13,236 bases of DNA from Candidatus Brocadiaceae bacterium (GTDB lineage Bacteria > Planctomycetota > MHYJ01 > JACQXL01 > CAKKQI01). The position numbers and the translations under genes are program-made. Numbering within the stretch: position 1 is the first letter of the stretch; each line of letters starts with the position of its first letter. Below the pieces are notes generated by a model that had not been told where the DNA came from, made no database searches, and saw only the letters and a program-made list of their open reading frames with translations. Shown in pieces: positions 1 to 10,300 of this stretch. The stretch covers positions 1-13,236 of the forward strand of contig CAKKQI010000342.1 of assembly GCA_919901895.1 (NCBI GenBank), in the 5' to 3' direction.

Positions 1-2
1 CA

Positions 3-1335
3 TTAGCCGTGAGTAGTTCTGAATTATCCATCACGGCCGGCTCGCTTAACGTGGACGGCACTCTCACCGGCGGAGCCAACGGCTCCATCAAATTCACACC
101 GACCTCGCCCGGCCAGTACGGTATTTCCGCCACAGCCACGGCTAATATTAACTTAAACGGCGCCGCGGCCGGCACCAGATTTAAAATCTACAGCACTTCT
201 TCAGCCAACTACACCTATATCTACCTGATGGATTTATCCGATACCAACCTGGCTTACTGCGAAATGTATTATTTAGGGACCAATGCCGCGCTCAAAAGTG
301 GTATTTACGCCAGTGATGTTGACACTCCTTACGGCGGCGGCGAAGGGCTGACTATTGATAATTGCCTGATTCACGATGTCTATGACGGCATCCGATTGTC
401 ATCCAGCAGCAGCCAGTGCGTCGTTACCAACAATACGATTCGTTCAGCGACCAACAGCGGCATGGCCATTTCCCAATCGCCGCTTGACCCTAATTTCACA
501 TTAACCAACAATACGATTTACAATTGCGCCAAGGGGATTGAAATCAATAGTTCAACCGCCGTGACTTTTACTAATTGTTCGTTAGGTACGTTAGGACAAA
601 ACAGCACGGCGGATATAGATGTTGAGACCGGCTCCACCAGCACTCAGGTATCGTTGTATAATTGCGTCCTGGCCAGTCCGACCGAGGTCAACGGAACGAA
701 TCTTGATTTGGCCGATATGTTTATTATTTCCTACAAACACGACCAAACGCTTGGATTAACCCGCGTTTGGGGCGATTGGAAACCGGCCGGCATAGTGAAA
801 TTTAATTATACCCCGCCGAGTTATACCGGCTCCGGCGACAACGACCAGCAGAAAATCCTGGAGTTCGGTTCCAGCGCGATTGGTTCGCAATATTACGCGG
901 ACAGCAACGGCGACGGGATAGAATTAGTCGGCACCGCGGCCAGCCGGACCATTGTCCGTTCGGCCGACGGCGTGGCTTATAATTTTACGGTCAGCGCCAC
1001 GTCCGGCACCGCGCTCTTCGGCGGTTATTATTACGAATTCCAGAATTTAGGCGCGAACGGTTTGTATCTGGCCACCACGAATGCCGTCAGTCCCACCACC
1101 GGAACGGGTCTGGATTACGGTTCGTTTAAAAACAATCCCTCCGCCACCCGGCACCTGCGTTTGGCCACGGGTCAAACGCTCAACCCGGTGACCGGTTGTT
1201 CATTTGACGATTCGGCCACCAATGACGTGCGCGTGGAAAACAGCACCAATATTACTTTTACTAATTACGCCAACCCCACGGCCAATGCCGAAGATGAAGA
1301 AATCAGCGGAACAGTGAACTGGAGCGGGATTATTG
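3..1335 (+). other. Protein region: beta-helix unit 1 (5' part missing)
   Basis: Residues 1-445. The start aligns with the middle of units 2 and 3: 'AGSLNVDGTLTGG' here matches 'GGSLRTWRAQGDITV' in unit 2 and 'SVSGNLNLGADTM' in unit 3. The entry motif and about 130-160 preceding residues therefore lie upstream of the window. Residues about 83-225 are a right-handed parallel beta-helix with PbH1/NosD-style rungs, seen in 'LTIDNCLIHDVYDGIRL', 'VVTNNTIRSATNSGMAI' and 'LTNNTIYNCAKGIEI'. The KHD module follows, then a closing segment 'VTGCSFDDSATNDV' and 'ITFTNYANPTANAEDEE'. Fold class is recognised from the rung pattern; ligand or activity is unknown. Confidence 0.75.
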
Positions 1336-4300
1336 ACTTTATCAGTAACGGAACCGGCGGCGGCAACTGGAACGTCGGCGCGACCTGGGTCGGCGGCGCG
1401 GTGCCATCCGCAACTTCCAACGTCAGTATTGCCGCGGGCGATATCGTTACCGTCGGCGCCGCTATTGCCAATTCCCCGATTAACTCCCTGGTCGTGACCG
1501 GGACCGGGACTTTAACATTTGATTTAGCCGGCAATCCGGCGATTCCGTTTGCCAATGGCGGCACTTTGCTCAATAACGGAACCATTGTTTTTACCAATAC
1601 CGCCGGCGCGAATTTTGTGCAATTATCCGCCCAGAACTCCGGTCAGACCAAATGGGTTTTTTCCGGCAACCAGCCGGACTGGTCCACCGGTGGAACTGAC
1701 CTGGAATTCCGCATCAGCGATTGCGATTACCAGGGGCCGATTACCATTACCGGCGCCAGCCGCCTGTTTGTTTTTAACGGTCAGATGGAAACCGACAGCG
1801 TGACCATTAGCGGCACGGCCACCTGCCAATTGGCCACCGGCGGCAGTTTACGCACCTGGCGGGCCCAGGGCGATATTACCGTTTATGACGGGACATTAGA
1901 CCTGCAGTCCAATACCAGAACCGAAATCCTGTGCGGCTCCAACGGGCAGTACGGGCTGATTGCCGAAGGGCTCGGCACGATTAGCGCCACCGGCGCCTCT
2001 TCGGTTTCGCGCAATTGTTATATCACCTCGGCTTCAACCAACCGCAGTTACCTCCTCCTCAAAGACGCCTCCGAAGGCAAGTTCCGCTATTGCACTATCA
2101 ATAACCTCGGTTACAACGCGATTGACAAATACGGATTCACCGGCAAAAACATCAACGCCTCAGGCGGCAGCCAGGGTGTGCTAATTGATTCCTGCGATAT
2201 CTACAATAACTACAGCGGTATCTATCTGACCAATTGCGATAATAACAATACGGCTACTTACCGGATTTATAATAATAAGGTGTATAATAACCAGAATAGC
2301 GGTATTGTTCTTGACAACGGCAGTGATACGAATGCCGTTACTAATAACGAAGTTTATAACAACGGAAATAATGGTATTATCGTGACCATGGCCGGCGGCA
2401 CAGCCTCTAATTCCAATTCATTAACCGCAAACAAATCATATAATAACACAAATGACGGTTGTACTATGCAGAACGGTTCTAGCGCTAATACTCTGACCAA
2501 CGAATCTTATTACGGGAACGGCCGGGGCGGTCTTGCTTTCTTTGGTTCAGTTAATCATACCGGCAATACATTGATTGGCTGCAGTTTAGGCGTGACCGGA
2601 ACATATACCGCCAACTTGCAGGGCGACATTTATGTAAACGTTGCTGCCGGCGTAATTTGTCCGGTGACGGTCCGGAATACCTGGCTGGGTTCGGCGACCG
2701 AAGTCTACTGGATGCAGACCGCGCCGGGCGCGGGGACCTATATCCTTTCCCAGAAGCACGACCAGACCAACGGCTTGACCAAGATTTTCGGAGATTATAC
2801 CCTGCAGGCCGGCGTTTATTTCAACCTGACCGATACGCCTTTTGGTCCGGGTGACGGCGTATCATATACCGGCGCCGGTGATGACAACGTCCAAAAAAGG
2901 TTGCAGTTTGCGCCCGGGCCTTCGGGCGTGAATTCGGGTAAATCCAGCCTGACTGTGCCGGATAGCGGCGAATCGCAGATGTTCCGGGCGCGGAGTTCGG
3001 CGGTTTCACCCACGTTGGTCTCGGCCGTGGATGGGGCCACCGCTTATACCTTTACTTGCGCGCCTGATAGCGGCACCGGCGGCGGGATTATTTACGCTAA
3101 TTATGCCACCTTTGATAATCTTGATGAAAACGGATTAAATTACCGGGGAGTGATGGCCAACGTTTACCAAATAGATAACTGCGCTTTCCGGAACGGCTCC
3201 AGTCTCGCCGGGGCAACCTTGTTAAGATTTAATCCCACCAGCGCTTGGGCTTCAGATTTAACCTTAACCGGTTGTTCTTTTGATAATTCCACCACTTATG
3301 ATGTTTATACCAATATCGGCGCCGGCCGAAAAGTAACTTTCCAACAGTATGTTAACGATAGCGCCGGCTCAAAGGATAACGAATCTACCGGCACGGCCGT
3401 CTGGCCGATGACGAACTTTCAATCGCAGGCCAACGGCAACTGGAATGCCGGCGCGACCTGGGTCGGCGGCGCCGTGCCCGGACTGACGGATAACGTTACC
3501 ATCAGTCATACGGTCACCGTTGACGGCTATGTCGCTTCAGCCACCAATATCACGATTCTTGATGGCGGTACCCTGAGTCTGGAGGGCGGTTCGCTTAATT
3601 CCGAAGTGCGGGTAATGGGCGGCGGGACAATGAGCGCGACCGGCACCGGTATCTTCAGATGCCAGACCCTGACCAACCCGGTTTATATCCGCTCCGCCAC
3701 CAGTAATAAATTTAATTATACCAATAATAACTGGACCTTTAACGGCTCGGGGACCGTGAATTTAGGATTAGCGGATTATCAGGGACTTACCTTAACCATT
3801 CCGACCGGGATTATTTTGAACCTGATTGATAACGTCAATACGTTGACCACCACCATTAATTCCGGCGCGACGGTTAATCATCAGACCGTGAATAAAGAAT
3901 GGGTGGCGCGCGGGTTGGTCTCGGTTTCCGGCAACCTGAACTTAGGGGCGGATACGATGACGCGGCTGAACTGTCCGAGCGCGGATGGCGAATCCGGAAT
4001 TGAAGTTACGTCCACCGGAAAATTAGTTGGTCAGGGGACGTCTAATGACGACTCCGATTGCATCATCACCAACGGCGGCGGCAGCGGGGCGTATAAGCCC
4101 TACATATATTGCTACGCCGGTTCGGAAACTATCCTGCGTTATTGCACCGTGGCTTATGTCGGTTCTAATGTTACCACCCCGATTGATAAATGTGGTGTTG
4201 TAGCAAGCAGTGTTAACGGAGCGAATAGTAATGAAGGATTCACCATTGATGGGTGTAATATTTACGGTGGATACTATGGTGTCTTTCCCAACAGTAGTTC

Positions 4301-7300
4301 CAATAATAACACGGCTAATGGAAATAAAGGTATTAAAAATAACTGGATTCATGACACCGGTATTGCCGGTTTAGTTCTAAATAACGGTTTTTCTAATACG
4401 ATTGATAATAATACTATTTTCAATTGTGTGCGCGGTGTATATTTATGGGGGAGCGGAAATGGCCCCACTGAAACATTCACTAATTGTAGTTTTAGCGGTA
4501 ATACTACCGGTGATCTCTATTTGGTAAACGGTGGGGCCGGGATTATCCCACGCATTATTTTGCGTAATTGTACGCTTGGTTCAGCGACTGAAGTAACGCC
4601 AACCGCAGAACTGGACGCCGCCAACGAATACATCATCTCCTTCAAGCACGACCGGACTAACGGCCTGACTCGGGTCTGGGGCGATTACCAGATTACCAGC
4701 GGGAGTTTGTTATTCAATTATGCTAACGAGACTTACCCCGGCGCGGGCGATGCGAATATCCAGAAGCAGGCGCAGTTTGGTCCGACGGCCATTGCCGCGC
4801 TCGGCAACGATTCCCGGATTTACGCCAACGGCAGCGGTTGTAATATCCAGTTAGTAGGAATATCCACGAGCCGGACCGCGGTTTCGGTGTTCGGAGGCGC
4901 GGGCCGGGGGTTGATTACCCTGAGCAACGGCGCCCTGGATATGAACTACGTTGATTATAATACCAGCGGAGTGGATGTCTCCGGCGCCAATGCCCAGTTG
5001 ACCGGATTAAACAATGTTGCTTTTGCATCCGCCGCTGAAACCGGCACGCCTTATCTGACCGTGGCCACCGGTCAGACCAAAACACTGACCGGCTGTTCCT
5101 TTGATAACGGCACTACTACCGATGTTTCGGTTAACTGGAACGGTTCAACGCCGACCAAATTAATCTTCACCGGTTACACCAACGACAATGCCGGCACCAA
5201 AGACCTGCAGTCCAACGGTTCGGAAGTCCACTGGCAGAGCGAGACGCGGCTGGCTTCATTTGCCAGCGTGGTGCCGGCTGAGGTCAGGCGTTCCGACACA
5301 AACGTCCCGATTCTCCGGCTGCAATTCGGGGTCAAGTCGCCGAACGGCAACTATACTAATGGCACGCCGGGCGTGCTTTCCACTATTAAAGTGGACCGCA
5401 CCGGAACCGGCAATACTACGGATAGTGATATTGACGCGGTCAAAATCTGGCGTGATAACGGCAACAGCAGTTTTGACGCGATAGAAGACACCCTGGTTTC
5501 CGGCGGCAGCGACCTATTTACCACCGGCGTGGTTACCATTACTCTGGTTGCCCCGCAAGCCATTACCAATACTTTTTTTGTTACTTATGATATTGATTCC
5601 GCCGCTAACACGGCTAACCAGGTCGGCGGGCAATTGGTGGACAATAGTTATTTTACGGTGGTCAGTCCGCATACCAAGGCAACGGATAACTTAGCCGCGG
5701 CTTCGAGCAACGTGGCGATTCAAACCAATCCCCGGCGTTGCGATGGGCAGATTGCCAAGGCCGGGGGGACTTATTTAGGCGATAACGTCTATAACAGTTC
5801 GGGGCAGTGGCAGACCGAGACCACTTATACCGATAACAGCCAGTACGTCAGTTTTTATATCCGGCTCCAGAATGACGGTACCCTGGCTGAAACGTTGCGT
5901 ATCAGCGCCGCGTCTGCCGGCGATACCACTTGGTGGACGGTTTCTTTTTACGACGCGACCAGCGGCGGCGCAGATATTACCGCTAAGGTGATGGACCCGG
6001 GCGGTTGGAACAAGGGTTCAACTACCGATAGTGGGGTCTCTGAAAATATCCGGGTGGAATGCCGGCCCGCGGTCACCGCTACGCTCAATGCCGACCTGAC
6101 TGTTACAATGTATACTTCAGTGGCCGGCCGTCCGGAAACCAAGGACGTGCTTAAAGCCATTACCGGCAACAAACCCAACCAGGCCGATGCCCTGGTCAGT
6201 ACTAATACTACTTTTACCAACGGTGAAGATGTTTATTATCCGCCGAACGTCCAATCCATTTCCGCGACCATCGGCACCAACCTGCTGGTCTCGTATTACG
6301 TCAAGGTAGAAAACGAAGGCGGGATTGGTTCGGATATTCTGAGCGTAACCGCGCCGGCCTCCAGCGGTGCCTGGACGCTGACCTATTATGATGATGCGGC
6401 TGGCGGCGGCACCGGCGGTATTTGTTCGGGTATCACCACTACCGGCTGGGCTACGCCATCTCTGGCTAACGGCGGGTCGCGAATTATCCGGGTGGAAGCC
6501 AGCACCACTCAGGGCAGTTTAAATAACATCACGGTCTGGGTGGCCCCGGCTGATACGCCCAGTCGTTATGACCAGTGCACGATTAGTTTAAACGCCAATG
6601 CCGTTTATAAACCGGACGCGATGGTGAAATACTCCACTGAACCGGATGGTTCTTACTTGACCAATAATATCTATGAAACCGGCACGCCGGTAACGCAACT
6701 TCATACTACCAACGGTGTCGTTATTAATACGGTGGAGTCATATTACTTCCGTATCCAGAACGATGGCAATACTTCGGAGAGTTTCAAGATTACCGGTACG
6801 GGTACCGGCGCCGGGACCGGGGCCAGCCAGTGGACGCTGACATATTATTACGGCTCTACGGAGATTCCCGTGTCCGGGGGTGGCGGTTGGACCACGCCGG
6901 TAATTGCCCCGGCCGGCACACTTGATATTTACGTTCAGGTCAGGCCCACGGCCGGCACCAGCGGCGAGACCAAAGATATCCTGGTGAACGTCTCTTCAGC
7001 CAACGACCAGAACGTTCAGGATGCGGTAATGGCCCGGCCGTCTCTGACGCCGGTCTTTCTGATTGATGCCCGTCTATCAACCGATGACGCGACTTACAAC
7101 GGCAACGGAGTTTACGATGACACGGCCCCGCCGGATGCGGCCGGCCAGTTCACCACCATTTACGCCGATTGGAACCAGACGGTTACTTATTATGTGATGT
7201 TAGAAAACGACGGCGGCGATGTGGACAAAGTAACCGTTACCGGCAATGCCGGCGATGCCAACTGGACCGTCAGTTATTATGATGCCGTTACCGGCGGTAC

Positions 7301-10300
7301 GGAAATAAGCGATAGTGTTACCGGAAACGGCTGGTTATATCCGGCGGCCGGCAATATGGCGGCCGGCGAACAGAAAAAAATCCGGGTTAATGTCAGACCT
7401 TTAGCCAGCGCCGGTCCGGGCGCCACTAAAAACGTTGACGTGGTCCTGACTTCACAGGGCGATACCGGCAAGAAAGATATGCTCCGTTGCACCACGATTG
7501 TTACCGATTACAAAGTGGATAACCGGATTATGGAAGAGGGCGGGACCTGGGGCGTGAACGACGTCGGTAACGCGGCCTATGGTTCAAACCCGGCCACGCA
7601 AAACCTCAGTACCAACAAGAACAATAATCAGGTTTCCACTTATTATATCCGGATTGAAAACGAGGGTAATGCCACGACCAGTTACAGCGTTACCGGTAAT
7701 GCCGGCACTGGTTCGGGCTGGACGATTTCTTATTTCAGCGACCCGAACAATAATACTGAAAGCGGTACGACCTCGGACGACGTGGAAATTTCGTTCCAGA
7801 TTACCGGCACGGGCTGGGCCGCGGCCAACGTCGTCAACGGGAGTTATAAAACCATATACGTCAGGATGACTCCGGACGGAACCGTTACCGGCGGCACGAA
7901 TAAAGTTGCGCCAATCTGGGCGACCAACCTTGTTTCCAGCCAGATAGACGCCTGCCAGGCGACGGTGAACGTGATTCAGACTTTTGTGACGGATAGTTTG
8001 GCCAGCAACCAGCCGTCCAGCGGTTATATCGGCGACAATACTTATTATCCGCCGTTGCAGTCGGATGCGGGTGTGAACTTAAGCGTGGCCAAAGATACCA
8101 TTGCCTCGTATTACGTCCGGGTGGAAAACGAAGGCAATGCTTCGGAGACGTTTACCGTGACCGGTACCGCGGGCGGGACCGGCGCCGGCGGTCATGCCTC
8201 CCGGTTCTGGACGGTTTCATATTTTGTGGAATCAGCGCCGGGCAGCGGGACTTTTGATACGGACGTAACTTCTAACGTGACCAGCATCCCGGCGGGTTAC
8301 CAGTTGACGCTCGGCGCTGCGGCCAACCAGCGGCTGAACGTGCGGGTAACGCCGAACAAATACGTCGGGCAAAACGTAATTTATCCGGTGGATATCTGGG
8401 GTATCAGCCGCAATGATGCCGCGCCGCCGATTGCCCAGGATGCGGTCGGCGTAAGCACCACCTGTACTACTTCTTATCAGCCGGACGTGCACGCCCGGCA
8501 GAATAATGAATCATGGGAAACTAATCCCGGGGACCGGGCTAATGATGACAATTACACCCCGCCGGCCGCGGTGGAAACCGATGACTTCCAGACGACGATG
8601 GCCGGTGATACTATCACGTATTACGTCAAGGTAATGAACGACGGTAACTTTGACCAGTCGTTTACGGTCAGTGGTAGTTCTTCAGCCGGTATCGGGCCGA
8701 ACTGGACTGTTTCATATTTTATCGCCGGTAATGACCGGACGACCGCGGTCAGCAACGGGACGTATAACACCATTACCGACCAGGGCGCGGCGATTCAGTA
8801 CCGTCAGAACGGGGCCGTGGGTTATTTGGAAATTGAGGTCAGGGTTACCCCGAGCCCGGTTGTTCCGGCCAGCGAAATCAGAAACGTAATTATCAAGGCC
8901 TATCCGGATTCAGCGGCTGTTTCCGAAACCGCGGACCGGGTGGATTCGGTGGAATTAGAGACTGAGGCCTTAAGTAGTTACAAACCGGATACATTAGTCA
9001 GAACCGAATCCGACGGCTCCGGTAATTTCAGCGGAAACGGTTTTTACAATGACCCGATTGACGGCTCCGAACAGAAGAGCGAATTTACGAACAATGCCCC
9101 GCAACCGACGACCATCGTGGCGTCTTACTACATTAAGATTGAAAACGACGCGAATAATATTGACACGATTACCGTAACCGGCACGGCCAGTAATGCCCAG
9201 TGGGTCGTTTCCTATTACGTGGAAAATAACGGGACGCTCGGCGACAGCGAAGTAAACACGCAGACGACGTCCAACGATATTACTTCACAAATCATAGAAA
9301 GCGGTTTCAATTCTTTTGCCTTTTCCGGTGTGCCGGCTTTAGGCGGCACGCGTTACGTTAGGGTAACGGTCTCGGCCGTGAACGCCCAGCAATTAGCCGG
9401 CGGCGTGAGCCGGACTACTTATGTCGGCGCGATTAGCAGCGGCGATACCTCGCAACGGGACCGGATCCAGCTCACCACCACCGTGCGTAATAACTACCAG
9501 GCCGACAGTATGATTAAAAACTGGGAAGACGATCCATTGAACCTGCCGCCTTATTTAACCGATGATACTTATCAAACTCCGCCTTGGCAGGGTTCGTATA
9601 CGCAAAGCCAGACGCAGGTGAGGGACAAGTTAACCGTCGCTTCATATTATATCCGGATTCAGGATGACGGCAACGCCAACAGCGCCTTTACGGTCAGCGG
9701 GACCAGCGCTGCCGTGCTTTCGGCCCAGAAGGGCGAGACCTGGTCTATCACTTATTATGATGACGGGCCCGGTTATAACACCAGCTCTTTTGGGACTAAT
9801 GTTACCGCCAATGTCATTGCCGGAACTTACAATATTAATTCCGGTGAATTGCCGCCTTATGAAGCCGGCCCGACTTCGCCCACTAAGGGCTATTTAAGAG
9901 TTCATATTGAACCGGGGTCAAATGCGGCTGATGCGAGTCTCGGTGATGTTTACGTCTATTGCTATTCTACCAATGGCGGAACGGTCCAATCCGATAGCAC
10001 CAGAGCCAGAGTCCAGGTTAATTCACCGAACCAGCCGGACTTGTATATCAGAAATCAGGGCGACGCTGAACCGGCTGGATTAGTATTAGATAATTCATAT
10101 ACGCCGCTGCAGGTCGCTATCGGTACTCAAAGCAAGAGCAATACAACCGATAAAAATAATACCATTACTTATTATGTCTGGCTGCAGAATGACGGAAATA
10201 ACGCTGACAGTTTTACCTTAACGGCGGTAGAAGCGGCCAGCGTGGGCGGCGGGACCTGGACCACCACTTATTATTACGATGCCGATAATAACGACATTCT

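Larger units (their letters stand above)
1336..3405 (+). other. Protein region: complete beta-helix unit 2
   Basis: Residues 446-1135, the only long unit seen whole in its central form. It opens with the entry motif at 1361-1405, continues through beta-rich sequence (about 1410-2060), and enters an Asn-rich beta-helix from about 2074 to 2680. There, rungs such as 'RIYNNKVYNNQNSGIVL' and 'AVTNNEVYNNGNNGIIV' repeat every 22-25 residues. The KHD module begins at 2685, and the unit closes with 'LTGCSFDNSTTYDV' and 'KVTFQQYVNDSAGSKDNE'. The His of the KHD motif is 2,019 bases from that of unit 1. NosD/PbH1 beta-helices commonly bind or cleave polysaccharide, but no catalytic triad of a known lyase or hydrolase family was identified. 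Confidence 0.78.
3406..5252 (+). other. Protein region: beta-helix unit 3
   Basis: Residues 1136-1750. Same order as unit 2: entry motif (3434-3478), beta-rich lead-in with 'GGTLSLEGGSLN', then a beta-helix from about 4120 to 4570 with rungs 'FTIDGCNIYGGYYGVF', 'IKNNWIHDTGIAGLVL' and 'TIDNNTIFNCVRGVYL'. The KHD module starts at 4575. The unit closes with 'LTGCSFDNGTTTDV' and 'LIFTGYTNDNAGTKDLQ', equivalent to the closing segments of units 1 and 2. Its helix is shorter than that of unit 2 by several rungs, and the KHD histidines are 1,890 bases apart instead of 2,019. It is followed not by a fourth entry motif but by the single Ig-like linker domain. Confidence 0.77.

Noticed and set aside
1265..1597. 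110-codon - strand frame with a Pro/Val/Leu-rich product
   Set aside because: Its composition is the reverse reading of Gly/Asn/Thr/Ala codons in the entry-motif region. It has no independent support and is fully nested in the main gene.
4023..4352. 109-codon - strand frame, Ile/Thr/Asn-rich
   Set aside because: It is antisense to a beta-helix rung region of unit 3; its repetitive residues mirror the AAT/GGT codons of the sense frame.
3..5252. Polysaccharide lyase or glycoside hydrolase activity of the beta-helix
   Set aside because: The fold type is compatible, but no catalytic motif of a known beta-helix enzyme family was identified, so an enzymatic call is not supported.
7579..7869. 96-codon + strand frame in another phase
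   Set aside because: It overlaps repeat unit 5 and its product is Arg/Pro/Thr-rich, typical of an out-of-phase reading of this gene.
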